Shown one piece after another: positions 1 through 10,233 of a stretch of 64,000 nt of DNA. How positions within the stretch are numbered: the first letter of the stretch is position 1; each line of letters opens with the position of its first letter. The DNA comes from Tragulus kanchil. Its lineage: Eukaryota; Chordata; Mammalia; Artiodactyla; Tragulidae. The position numbers and the translations under genes were made by a program. The DNA lies in assembly GCA_022376925.1 (NCBI GenBank), contig JAIOJX010000003.1, positions 33,490,874-33,554,873 on the forward strand, read 5' to 3'. The notes under the pieces were generated by a model. The model did no database searches, was not told where the DNA came from, and was given only the letters and a program-made list of their open reading frames with translations.

Positions 1-319
1 TTGACAAGTAAAGGTGATTTGAATGTTAAACAGTGAAATTAATCTGCATAGGAAATTAGGAGGAGCATTTATCCTTTGGAGTGACAACCCAAAACAAGAC
101 TATTTTTCTCCAAGAATTACACACCCTTCTCTACACATAAGGATTGGTCCTGGCTGCCCTGTTGATCCATTCCTTTGGCAAAACTGGTTGAACCAAGGGT
201 GGTACCTAACTCAAATTGGGCAAATCAATATTTCTCTCTTGAGAATTTGAAACTGGGATTCAAGGAAGTTATTAAATAGTCTCAAATATGTAAAAGCAGG
301 TACTCTTAGGGTGTTCTTT
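1..319. other. Unassigned intergenic sequence
   Basis: No repeat family, RNA gene or exon is recognised here. A 75-codon open frame at 23-250 (+) has no familiar motif and its length is expected by chance in this base composition. Confidence 0.5.
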
Positions 320-790
320 TAGCATTCATTTTGCTGTCTAATATGGCAGAGTCTAGCTGCATGTGGCCATTTAAGTTTAAATTAAAATTAAAAGTTCAGA
401 TCTTGGAGCTTCCCTGGCCCTGGTGGTCCACTGGGTAAAGTGCAAGGGGCACTGGTTTGATCCCTGGCCCGGGAGGATCCTACATGCCGTGAAGCAGCTG
501 GACCACTGCATCCAATTACGGGCCCTCACTCTGGAGCACGTGCGCCCAGAGCGAGTGCTCTGAAACGAGAGAGGCCACTGCGATGGGAGGCCCACACAGG
601 TCAAAGAATGGAGATGGATGAAAAATAAATTAAAAAATCAATAAAAAGAAGCCAAAAATTTTTTTAAAACTTTCAGATTTTTAATTCCCCCAGCCATGAC
701 AATTCATGTACTTAATAGCCACATGGCGCTGGTGACTACCATATTGAGTGGTAAGATATAGAAATATTTCAGCACTGATTTACCACATAC
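320..790. mobile_element. Old hAT-type non-autonomous DNA transposon, split by a SINE
   Basis: Two flanks of one old element lie on either side of the SINE at 405-668. The left arm (about 325-404) has 'catgtggccatttaa' and an AT-rich 'aaattaaaatt' stretch. The right arm (about 669-790) has 'aatagccacatgg', 'gactaccatattg' and 'agatatagaaatattt', which resemble the arms of a common mammalian hAT-Charlie MER element. The exact MER name is uncertain. Confidence 0.5.
405..668 (+). mobile_element. SINE-X, short-tail type (CHR-like, tRNA-Glu-derived)
   Basis: The head 'ctggtggtccactgggtaaa' and the B-box-like 'ggtttgatccctgg' are tRNA-Glu derived. The body contains 'cagctggaccactgcatcc' and 'gaggccactgcgatgggag'. 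The tail ends in 'atcaataaaaagaagcc' plus A/T runs instead of the pyrimidine-rich extension seen in other copies. 'ttcagat' on both sides is a possible target-site duplication within the host hAT element. Confidence 0.8.
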
Positions 791-937
791 TCAGAGAAAC
801 AGATCTGCCTGTGTGCAGATTCAGGGGAAGAAAGTAGATGAATACACTGAAGTAGGACCAAGAGACAGAGAAAAAGTAGGCAAGTAGCTATCTCTATTTT
901 TAAGACCCTTGTTCTGGTCTCTAAGACTCAGCTGTAC

Positions 938-1130
938 GGGTTCCCCTGGTTATCCAGTGGCTAAGACTTCATCCTCCAGTGCAGAGAAAGAGAGTTTAAT
1001 CTCTGTCCTCAGGGAGTTCAGATGTCCTGTGCTAATTTATTGCCAAGAAATCAAAACATACAAAAGAGAAGCAATGTTGTAACAAATTCAGTACTTTTAA
1101 AATGGCCCATGTCAAAAAAAAAAAAAAAAT
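938..1130 (+). mobile_element. CHR SINE
   Basis: The tRNA-Glu-like head 'ttcccctggttatccagtgg' is followed by the typical CHR 3' body 'agaagcaatgttgtaaca' and 'aaaatggcccatgtc', then an A-run at about 1115-1130. The 65-codon frame at 1022-1219 lies mostly within it and is not a gene. Confidence 0.75.
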
Positions 1131-1361
1131 TAATGAAAAAGACTCAACTTTTACCTGCCTTCAAACTCCATAATAAGTGTGTCTATATCCCTATAATAAA
1201 TTCTCCTTTCTCACTGTAACTAGTTTGTTTAGAATGTTTTACTTGCCACTCAGAGATGCTCTGTATTAACACTGTAGCCTTCCCCGTCTTCTTTCTCAAC
1301 ACACTGGTGCTGAACTACTTGGATAGTTATTGCTGTTTTCTCACTTCGTTTTCTTAATTTT

Positions 1362-1620
1362 TTGGTCTCTTTTATTGTTTTTTTTACTTATTTGTTTTCA
1401 CCCATCTTTATTCTTCGGCCTGTGTGGGCCTCTCACTGCAGTGACCTCTCTTGTTACAGAGCACCGGCTCTGGGTGCATGCATTCCAGAGTGCTGGCTCG
1501 TAATTGGACACACCAGTCCAGCCACTTCACAGCAGGTGGGATCTTCCCGGGCCAGGGATCGAACCAGTGCCCCTTGCACTGCAAGGTGATGTCCTTACCC
1601 ACTGGACCATCAGGGAAACC
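1362..1620 (-). mobile_element. SINE-X, short-tail type, reverse orientation
   Basis: Reverse complement of the same body: 'cacccatctttattcttcgg', 'aattggacacaccagtcc', 'ccagggatcgaacc', ending with 'cactggaccatcaggga' at the tRNA-derived head. Opposed open frames of 64 and 75 codons cover it and are SINE sequence, not genes. Confidence 0.8.
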
Positions 1621-2927
1621 CTGTTAGTCTAATTTTTAATTTCAGTTCTTCAAATAAGATAGTCCAGCGTAATTCCTCTGGGTAAAACTTGAGTGGGTTA
1701 AAGTCCGATTTCAGGTGGAGAATTAATTGGAAGGTAACTTGTTTACTTGATCTATCCAGAGGGTACTAAATACAGAGGTTCCCAGAGAAAGAAAGAACTA
1801 GTCAAGATGTACAATGAGTCTCAAGCTTGCCACATGCATATTATCTCAGAAGACTACAGAGAACTGAATTTGTATGACATAGGAGTTGGCTCAGAAAGAT
1901 TTTGTTTCCACTTAGTGTTTTTTTTCTTTTTTGCTACAAGGTTTTGGGAGAGAAGACAGTGGCCTTGCTTCTGCTGACAGAGCTTTAGAACTTCCCGACT
2001 TGCAAAGCAAGAGTAATCTTGACCTCAGGCCAGCAGAATACCTTTGATCTTCACCAGCCACCGTAGCTGCCTGAGATTATCTCAAATGTTAAACAGAGAG
2101 CTCTCTCGCCCCAAGCTACACTAACTCCACTACCTGCCCTGTGCAGTGATCCCTTACAGGCGAGAGGCTGCTATGAAAAGCTACTCTAGTCCATGAGGGC
2201 TGGGTGGAAGAATTTCTAACCGAGAAAGAAACAAGTCGGCCACCTGAAACTCTGCCAAGGGAGGTGGATCACCTTTCTTTTGTGTTGATGAGTTTGTGTC
2301 TGTAAATTTAGGAGTAAGATCCAGAAATATAAAGGAGAGAAAAACTGAAATTAGGAAGTCCAAGGAAAACTTGAGCAAAAAAAAAAAAAAAAAAAAATGA
2401 GAGAGAGAGAGGAAATACCAAGGGCAAATTTTGGAACAGGAAAAATCCAAACTAACTAACCCAGAGAAGTAGTCCAGAAAACACATTAAGGAAGAGAAAT
2501 GTCTCATATATACAGGGTTAAAAGTTGATTCTTGTGAGATGCTCAGTGCAAATGTTCACTCCAACTTCTCTCCTATAAAATTTTAGTAACACCTCCTCCC
2601 AAATAACAAAAGCCTCTCTTGTGCAGGAAGATGAGCTCCCTGGCACATTCAGGAGAAATGGGCTAAAGATAGATCGCTCTGTATGAGGGTATTCTATTTA
2701 ATGCTTCTTCATAATGAGTACTCAAGTTTTCTTAACAAGATGGTGGCCTTGAATAAGCTTTGGGAAGCTGTTTAATCTTATAGGAAATTACATTTCAGTC
2801 ATTTGAAGTTCAATCTTCGTATTTTTGCCCAACAAAGGTGAGCTGGTGCTCACAGCTAATGTGATACCGTAAGAAAGGAGCACAAGGTGATTCACAAACC
2901 AGGAATCACCACCGCCACCGCCAATAG
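1621..2927. other. Unassigned sequence with an A/GA low-complexity tract
   Basis: No family is recognised apart from an A-run at about 2377-2397 followed by a short GA repeat to about 2412. The 108-codon reverse frame at 2181-2507 runs through this low-complexity tract and encodes a poly-Phe stretch, so it is rejected as a gene. Confidence 0.5.
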
Positions 2928-3123
2928 TAGCTTTCATTCACTGGCCATTTATTATTTTCTTGGTATGGCACCCCTAGATCCGTCCATCTCATTTAGTTCT
3001 CACAGCAAACTTAAGTGGTACTGCCCCATTTTAGACGCATAATTGAAGACAGGCAGATAAAGTAACTCACTTAAGGTTAAGCTCTAAGCGCCAGAGGTGG
3101 ACTTCACATCCAGGCATACGAGT
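2928..3123 (+). mobile_element. MIR SINE (ancient)
   Basis: A degenerate match to the MIR core is visible in order: 'tctcatttagttctcacagc', 'ccccattttagacgcat', 'gataaagtaactcactta', 'ccagaggtggacttcaca'. The divergence is what is expected for this old mammalian family. Confidence 0.75.
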
Positions 3124-3685
3124 CACAGCGATAGTAGGAAATGAATGGCACACATGAACACTGGAACTTCTGGAGTTAACTAAATGCCTGAGGAAAGTAG
3201 AGGGAAGTATTCCACGGCTGGTTCCAGTGGAAGCCATTACTATCCCTAGCTCAAAGGGTCCGGGGATGTGGTGCTTCTCAGTAAAATGTGTCTTTCAGAA
3301 GCTCTGACCTTTGGTCGGGGATACAGGCAGTCCAGGGGGGCCACGGAGAGGAAGTTGGTGGATTTATTATCCTGATCACACATCCTTCTTTCTCTCTGCT
3401 GGAGCCCCCTCCCCATTGGTCAAACTGAATATAAAGTCAACACTTTCTGTGAGCAGGTTCTTTGAGACTTTTTGAGTTTCACATCTGGATCATGGATAAA
3501 CCATAGCAAGTGAGAACCAAGAACCACACGAGCTAATTTAGACCCACCAGATAACAAGGAAATGGAAATCTTAGGGAGGCTTAGACTTGCCCAGGCTATG
3601 GAATTAGGGGTTTAAGTCTATTGTATCTAGAAAACAAGAGTAAGAGACTCTCTTGAGTTCCATTTGAGGTCTGGTTTGCATAGAG
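3124..3685. other. Unassigned sequence
   Basis: Nothing recognisable is seen; there is no convincing frame, RNA structure or repeat. Confidence 0.4.
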
Positions 3686-3902
3686 ACAGGGTTCATCTGG
3701 TGGCTAAGATAATAAAAAATCTGCCTGCAATGTAGGAGACCTAGGTTCAATTCCTGGGTCAGGAAGATCCCCTGGAGAACATAATGGCTACCCACTCCAG
3801 TATTCTTGCCTGGAGAATTCCTTGGACAGAGGCGTCCAGTTGGCTACTGTCCACGAGGTTGCAAAGAGTTGGACACGACTGAGTTGGACCGAACTGAACT
3901 AA
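3686..3902 (+). mobile_element. Bov-tA SINE
   Basis: The tRNA-Glu-derived head ('tctgcctgcaatgtaggaga') is joined to the Bov-A body ('ccactccagtattcttgcct', 'acagaggcgtccagttggct', 'gcaaagagttggacacgact'). It is nearly full length and moderately diverged. Confidence 0.9.
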
Positions 3903-4202
3903 ATGTCTTTTCAAAGACGTGATGGTTCACGTGAAGGAGAGACTGTCGGGAAGAATCACAGAGCCGGCGGAGGGGGCCGGCGGAGGCGCCAGGACCCCAG
4001 GGGTCCTTCAGTCAAAAGGAACGCTACAAGGTTTATATTGGTCAGAGCAATTTCCCAGATTCCTGTTATCTTCAACCTGCTGAATCACCACTAGGATTCA
4101 GGAAAACAATTTAAGTCATGTGGAAAAAATTATCCTTATGAAATTCATTTATAACTAGATGTTTTAGGAGACTATATTCCTTGCAAGACCACCTTAATAA
4201 AT
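3903..4202. other. Unassigned sequence with a short GC-rich patch
   Basis: A purine- and GC-rich patch at about 3962-4010 contains 'gccggcggagg' repeated imperfectly. The 63-codon frame at 3903-4094 covers it and has no recognisable domain. No promoter elements are identified. Confidence 0.35.
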
Positions 4203-4413
4203 TGTTGTTGTTTAGCTTCTGAGTCCTGTCTGACCCTTTGTGACCCACGGGACTATAGCCCAGAAGGCTCCTCTGTTCATCAGATTTCCCAAGCAAGAAT
4301 CCTGAAGTGGGTAGTCATTTCCTTCTCTGTAGGATCTTCCCAACCCAGGGATCGAACCAGGATCTTCTGCATTGCAGGCAGATTCTTTACCAGTTGAGCT
4401 ACCAGTGAACCCT
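4203..4413 (-). mobile_element. Bov-tA SINE
   Basis: Reverse orientation: 'gtctgaccctttgtgaccca' at the 3' end, 'cccaacccagggatcgaacc' for the tRNA B box, and 'gcattgcaggcagattcttt' near the head. Confidence 0.9.
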
Positions 4414-6814
4414 TTCAATAAACAATAGGGCTGCTAATACTTAGCTAATACTTATTTTACTTTTACCTGTGAACTTTGATGAGAGTTTCTATGCATTTTA
4501 AAGCCCATTGGTCCAAAGGGGGTGATGAATTTTGAACATCTAGCCTTAGTTGTTAGCCTGTCCTGTGGTCACTTTCCAAATTATTTTTGGTTTCATGGTC
4601 TTCTACATCTAGGATAATTGTTGGATGATCCCCCCATTCTTTCTGGTACATTTAGGGTTCAGTTTGAGTGGATACCATCCCTCTCCCCTTGGAAGGAATA
4701 ACAACAATGTTCATGTCTAGTTTTAGTAAGTGGGTGATCTACTCCAACTTCAGAATCTGAACTCCACACTATAAAAAGGAGACCATTATGTCTAACTTTT
4801 CACCCTGGGAGAAAAGCAGGAAATGTCAAGCCTCTACTGAAGCTTTTTTCTTTTATCCTTACGAGTCCCTCTCATGAGTTAATTTCTTTCATAGACGATA
4901 TAAACCCCTTAAAGAGCAGGACTGTTCCCTGACAAACACACTGGCACGCAGTTAATCATTAATTTTGCATGGTCCACATCTGCTGTCTGCTGGACTGTAC
5001 ATTGTTTGAGAGACTTCCTCCCATTAGTGTGAATGCTGCTCTGCAAGGGTCAGTGTGAGATCTTTATCTGAGCTATTATCAGCAGTCCAGACAGACTCTC
5101 AGGCTTTCCCTCAACAAGTCCAACGTACAGAGTTCACAGGGCTTAAACCTACATGAATACAGTAGTTATTTTTTATGGCAAAACAACAGCTGCAGGGGCA
5201 GACTCCACAACACACCCCGGCTGAGTATGTGCAGATAATAAAAACAGGTGCACCTCGAGACTAACACTGTTCTGTGTGCCATAAAAAAAAAAAAAAGAAA
5301 AAATTTAAAGCAGGATATTCATTTCTTCCTCAGATAAAGGTCTAAATAAAATATGTATTGAAGGCACATAAAGGAATTCAGAACCAGGATGGATCGGCTG
5401 AAATACCAACACTTAAAAAAAAAAAAGAAAAGTCATAAAGGTAGAACTTAAAATCGCCAGAGCAGGATTCCTGGGGTTTTTTGTTTTTGTTTTTTTCCCT
5501 GCTGGAGAGCATGCTGCCTTTTTTTTTTTTTTTTTCCATGCTGCCTTTTGAAAGTCTCAGGAGGCAGCCATCCCGGCACATAATAAAAGTGACTTTTTAA
5601 TGGCAAAAAAAATTCAGTTATATCATCTTTCTTCTCTTTCTGGGACTCCGTCTAGGGTTCCAGTTTTAGACCTCGCGTGGACAAGTTGAAATTAGGCTTG
5701 TGTGGGTGGAGGAGAGGTCGATTTGACTGTGATCCTGCTCAAATAATTCCTTGCAGCCTTGCTCCGGGGTGAGACACGCAGGCTGGAAAGAGTGAGCCCC
5801 CCGGCCGAGGGGCAACACCTCTGTGCCGCCGCGGCCAGGAAGGCTGCAAAGGCGGTGCCCAAGAAATGCCAACGTTGTGTGGCTCTACTTGAAAGTGACC
5901 TGCACAAGTTTACTTGGAAATTAACACTGTCTCATACAGAAAGAAGGAAAGGAACGCGTGTTGTTTCCAGACATAATTGAGATTGAACTCTAACCAATTC
6001 CGAAACAAGCATTACTTTCCGCAGCCTCAGAGAAGCCAGCTGGCCCCAGGGCAGAAGGGAAGTATTGCAATCACCGGGGACACAGAACCTCTGTATGCAG
6101 CTCGGGAGAGAGGCAGCGAGGCCACTGGGGCTGCCCATTCATCTTTGTGTGCGCTCCAGGCAGAGGGGGTGTGAGAAGGAGGTGTAGACGCCCTCTTCGA
6201 TGTGAGTGCTTCCGCTTCTGGATGCTACGTGGTCCTCAACACCAGCTGTGACTGAGGCATTGCTGACCCGGGAAAGGACTTCAGGTCACTTGAAACCTGT
6301 TTGTAGATTTCAGTACTGCTGGACTAGCCTTCAGAGCTCAAAGCAGACGCTGGCCTTTAGAGAGCTGACTTCTCCCCAAGCTCTTAGGGAGGTCAGCAGT
6401 GGCCCATTGAGGAAACCAGGGGCAACCCCAAGGAGGACACTCAGCCCCACCAGCATACTGACTTGTGAAAGCTCTCCTTGGAGGCCTGCCATGCTTACCA
6501 GTCTCAATTTGGGAGCTGAGAATTCTCAAGTTATGTAAAAGCTGAGTCGAAATAACGATGCTGCTGTCTTTTATTATAGAAGTTACACATTTAGTCTCTT
6601 GCAATCTGACTCCTGGTGGTGTGAGGGACATCGTGTTGCTGGACTGGGACCTTCTTGGGTTTCTACAACAAAATGCTAGGATGTTGATCTGGGGAAAAAA
6701 TAAGTCGTGATGAATGGAGTAGTTTGCGGAAATCATTTTCTAAGGCATCATGGCACTACTTTGAAACTATAAATTCTTAAGGGTATGCTTTTTTAGTTTT
6801 TTCTTTTTTTAAGG
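4414..6814. other. Long stretch without recognised repeats or genes
   Basis: This is the longest part of the window where I recognise almost nothing. Homopolymer runs occur at about 5281-5302 (A), 5414-5425 (A) and 5519-5535 (T). A GC-rich patch at about 5765-5870 includes several CpGs. Opposed frames of 66-132 codons between 5666 and 6736 overlap on both strands and show no domain, so none is called. An uncharacterised exon or an ancient regulatory element cannot be excluded. Confidence 0.4.
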
Positions 6815-7028
6815 CACTCAGTTGCTCAGTCATATTTGACTCTTTGCAACTCCGTGGACTGTAGCTCGCCAGGCTCCTCTGTCCATGGAATTTTCCAGGT
6901 AAGAATCCTGGAGTGGGTTGTCATTTCCTTCTCCAGGGGATCTTCCCAGCCCAGAGATTGAACCTACCTCTCTTGCATCTCCTGTATTGTCAGGAGGATT
7001 CTTTACTACTGCACCAGCTGGGAAGCCC
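6815..7028 (-). mobile_element. Bov-tA SINE
   Basis: Reverse copy: 'gtggactgtagctcgccagg', 'ctccaggggatcttcccagc', 'gagattgaacct', ending 'ctgggaagcccc' at the head. The frame at 6830-7099 (-) is SINE sequence. Confidence 0.9.
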
Positions 7029-7436
7029 CTTTTTGTTTTCAGGAAGATGGTAAAAGTTTCACACAAGGGACTGAAGGGTTTTACTTGTTTTATTATCATG
7101 AGGTTCCTCCCTCCCCGTCACAATTTCATTGTCAAGAGAAAGAATTGAATTTTACTATTGAATTAACTGTCAAAAAGATCATGGATACCAATTCAAGTGT
7201 TCTGAATATATTTAGCTAAAATGTTTACACATTGATAAAACATTTATAAATGTAGGGAGAGGTGGGTAGCTGCTGAAGCATGTTGTTCTGCCAAAATAGA
7301 GGTGGTGAGCCATCTGGGTTGGGGTTGAAAATTGAGGCATTAATTCTTCCTCTGTTTAGCTGGGAGAGAGGAGTTGTCAGAAGCAAGTCAGCATTCAGAA
7401 GGTGGAGTGATCAAAAGAGTCCAGGTCGCATTGTAA

Positions 7437-7610
7437 TCAAGAGCGTGAACTTTTCCAGTAGGCCAATCTGCTCTCAGAGCCAGCTCTGCCAATGAGGTTC
7501 CTGAACACATTGTCTGAATTCTCTAACCCGTGCTTCCTGCATTTTAAATGACCTGAAGGCATAGTGTGCTTATTAAATGAAGTAGTGGACTCCTGAAAGG
7601 TATTATCTGA
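7437..7610 (+). mobile_element. Possible MIR SINE
   Basis: 'aagagcgtgaactttt', 'gagccagctctgcca', 'tctctaacccgtgcttcctg' and the following 'attttaaatgacctgaag' resemble the first half of MIR. The match is weak. Confidence 0.45.
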
Positions 7611-8063
7611 TGTTGGGTAATAAGAGTCTTGACACCAAGCACATGAGGGAAAGCATATCCAGGCTCCAAAATAGATGAACAACCAACAGTCAAGAATTCA
7701 AGGCATGATGGTGACAAAGAGCAAACTCAAAGTTGCCAGAAGCTATAAAAGTACCCAGACAGCTGGGGATCAAACGGTGGACTTGGTGATCAAGAGGCAG
7801 ACCATTCAAAATCCTGGAGATCAAGCAAAGGGAAACCTTTGGCCTGAGGCCAAAATGTCACAGTGAGCAACCCTACCATTATCTTCAGCCCAACAGGGCT
7901 AGGACAGACCTGTAGCAAGGACTGAGTTGAGCCCACATGATTCCTCTTACCAGCAACACAAAAAGGAACAAATCAGTCTAGGTAAAGAACAGGCATATTC
8001 TAAAGCTACTTATCAGAGATTAATTTCTCTCTCGGTGATGTCATCTAGTCTTAATGGTTCATA
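7611..8063. other. Unassigned sequence
   Basis: Nothing recognised. A 63-codon frame at 7675-7866 lacks any known motif. Confidence 0.4.
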
Positions 8064-8500
8064 TTAGTCTTCTGTGACTGCTATAAAAAATTACCACACG
8101 CTTATTAATTTAAATGAATACAAATGTATTATCCAATGCAGGGAACACAGGTTCGATCCCTGTGGGGGAACTAAGATCCCATGTGCCATGGGGACAACCA
8201 AGCCCACATGCCACCACTAGGGAGAAGCCCACGTGTCACAATGAAAGATCTCATGTGCCACAATGAAGACTCCATGCAGCCAAACAAGTAACTATTTTTA
8301 AAAGAAGAAGAAGAAGACACATCGGGCTACAAGCAAGGTGACAGTTCAGCTACGTTCGTTCTGGAGGCTCTAGAGGAAAATGTATTCCTTTGCCTTTCCT
8401 ATCTTCTAGATGCTGCCTGTATTCCTTGGTTTATGGTCTCCTTCTTCATCCTCAAAGCCAGTAGCTTAGCCACCTGCAAGTGCCCCTCTCTCTTTTTCTC
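8064..8500 (-). mobile_element. Ancient LTR fragment (MaLR-like), interrupted by CHR
   Basis: 'ttagtcttctgtgactgcta' and 'aaaaattaccacacg' resemble the reverse end of an old mammalian MaLR-class LTR. After the CHR insertion the sequence resumes with 'gttctggaggctctagagga' and 'attccttggtttatgg', which fits the LTR interior. No coding part is present. The family name is uncertain. Confidence 0.45.
8131..8317 (+). mobile_element. CHR SINE inserted in the LTR-like fragment
   Basis: 'gcagggaacacaggttcgat', 'ggggaactaagatcccatgt' and the iterated 'cccacgtgtcacaatgaa' / 'catgtgccacaatgaagac' units are typical of CHR. The first part of the tRNA-like head is missing. The tail is A-rich followed by a GAA repeat. 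Confidence 0.75.
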
Positions 8501-8904
8501 CCTCTTTCCCTCTCTCTGGCTCTGACCCTCCTGCTTCCCTCTTGTAAGTTCTCAAACTCAGTATGTCAAATGCCAAACTACTGAATTTCACTCAACACCC
8601 TACCCACAAAAAAACCCTGTCCTTCCCACACCTTTCTGCTTCTCAACCCATGAAAAGTAACAACATTATTTCTATGCCCAAACCAAAAACGCTGAAGCCA
8701 TTGTTGACTTCTCTTTTTCTTTTATATCCTACAACCAATGGGTATGTTTACTCTCTATGTTCTTACAATACTTACACACAAATGTTCACAGCAGCTTTAT
8801 TTATAAAAGTCCCATACTGGAAATATTTCAAATGTTAGTCAACAGATGAAGGTATGAACAAAGCATGGCATACCAGTATATCAGTACCACACAATGGAAT
8901 ACTT

Positions 8905-9441
8905 TGTTGTTGTTTAGTCATTAAGTCATGTCTGACTCTTTGCGACCCCATGGACTGTAGCCCACCAGGTTTCTCTGTCCCAGGCAAGAATACTGGAGTG
9001 GGGCCTCCCCTGGTGGTCCAGTGGATAGGGACACCGCCTTGCAGTGCAAGGGGCACTGGTTCAAGCCCTGGCCTGGGAAGATCCCACGTGCCGCGGAGCG
9101 GCTGTACCGATGTGTCCAATTGCCGAGCCGGAGCTCTGGGGTGCGCGCACCCAGAGCTGGCGCTCTGCAGCGACAGACGCCACCGCAATGGGAGGCCCAC
9201 AGGAGCCAAAGAACAAAGATGAATGAAAATAGAGAAATGAAAGACCAATAGAAGTGACCCGCCTGCTCCCCTCCCTCCCCAACCCGACCCCACCCAAAAT
9301 AAATAAATAAATAAATCTTTAAAAAAAAAATACTGGAGTGAATTGCCACTTCCTTCTCCATGGGATCTTGCACACCCAGAAATTGAACCTGTATCTATGG
9401 CAATGCAGGCAGATTGTTTACAGCTGAGCCACTAGGAAAGT
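8905..9441 (-). mobile_element. Bov-tA SINE split by a SINE-X insertion
   Basis: The first half (8905-9002) has 'cgaccccatggactgtagcc'. The second half (9332-9441) has 'cattgccact', 'ccttctccatgggatc' and 'gcaatgcaggcagattg'. 'aatggaatact' before and 'aatgaaatact' after look like the target-site duplication of the Bov-tA in the L1. Confidence 0.88.
9003..9331 (+). mobile_element. SINE-X, long-tail type, inserted in a Bov-tA
   Basis: Full-length element: head 'cccctggtggtccagtggat', B box 'ggttcaagccctgg', body 'ggagctctggggtgcgcgca', then 'gaccaatagaagtgacccgc', a C/T-rich extension, an AAAT repeat and A-run. The duplicated target 'atactggagtg' flanks it on both sides. Overlapping frames of 60-152 codons here are SINE sequence. 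Confidence 0.92.
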
Positions 9442-9491
9442 ACATAATGAAATACTAGTCATCAATAAAAATAAGTAAATAAATAAACATA

Positions 9492-9620
9492 GGGACTTTC
9501 CTGGTAGTCCAGTGTCTCCACCCTCCCGATGCAGGGGTTTGATCCCTGGTCAGAAAGCTGGATCCTACATGTTACAGCTAAGAAAGACCTAGCAGAGTCA
9601 AATGAATAAATAAGTTTTTA
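9492..9620 (+). mobile_element. CHR SINE, short
   Basis: 'gggactttcctggtagtcca', 'gatgcaggggtttgatccct' and 'ggtcagaaagctgg' mark the tRNA-Glu head. The 3' part is short and ends in an AAT-rich tail inside the L1 3' end. Confidence 0.75.
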
Positions 9621-9856
9621 AGTGAAATAATTGATACACATAATAACATGGATGAATCTAAAAATATTTATGTTGAAGAAAGAAAAATAGATAAAGAATA
9701 TATGCTATATCCATTTATATAAAACATTAGAAAATTCAAACTGATCTATAGGGATAGTAAAGCCATCAGTGGTGGCCCCAGCAGAGTTGAGGTCAAGGGT
9801 AGGGGAAAGAGGGAGGAGTCACAAAGGAGCACAAGGAAACTTGTGGGGATGATGAC

Positions 9857-10084
9857 AGTGTGTGTGTGTGTGTGTGTGTTACTTGCTCAGTCATGTCAGA
9901 CTCTTTGTGATCGCTTGGACTGTAGCCCACCAGGCTTCTCTGTCTGCGGACTTCTCCAGGCAAGAATACCGGAGTGGGTATTTCCTTCTCCAGGGGTCTT
10001 CCCAACCCAGGGATCAAACCCAAGTCTCCTGCACTGCCTGCATTGCAGATGGAGCCCTTACCATACGAGCCACCAGGGAAGCTC
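9857..10084 (-). mobile_element. Bov-tA SINE with a TG repeat at its 3' end
   Basis: A (TG)n run at about 9857-9879 joins the 3' end of a reverse Bov-tA: 'gtgatcgcttggactgtagc', 'caacccagggatcaaaccca', ending 'gccaccagggaagctc'. TG-rich starts are common at this end of Bov-tA in the window (see also about 63084). Confidence 0.88.
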
Positions 10085-10233
10085 ATTAAGTATGTTCACT
10101 TTTTTCACTATAATGAGGGTCTCACAGGTATATGTATATGTCAAAATGCATCAAATTATATAGACTTAAGATCTGTGTGACTTGTTATGTGTCAACTATA
10201 GTTCAATAAAGGTTAAAAATGTACTGCAATTAT

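Larger units (their letters stand above)
8770..10222 (+). mobile_element. Old L1 3' end (ORF2 tail and 3' UTR) carrying nested SINEs
   Basis: Separated segments read in order as one L1 3' end. They are 'aatgttcacagcagctttat' (about 8782), 'tcaacagatgaaggtatgaa', 'aacatggatgaatctaaaaa' (about 9645), 'tccatttatataaaacatta' and finally 'atgtgtcaactatagttcaa' with 'taaagg' near 10210. Three insertions break it: a Bov-tA at 8905-9441 (itself hit by SINE-X), a CHR at 9492-9620 and a Bov-tA at 9857-10084. Confidence 0.8.

Noticed and set aside
6206..6736. Opposed frames of 110 and 132 codons
   Set aside because: They overlap on opposite strands, show no domain, and neither has supporting splice or promoter evidence.
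8064..8500. A possible endogenous retrovirus
   Set aside because: Only an old LTR-like fragment is visible, with no gag, pol or env sequence.
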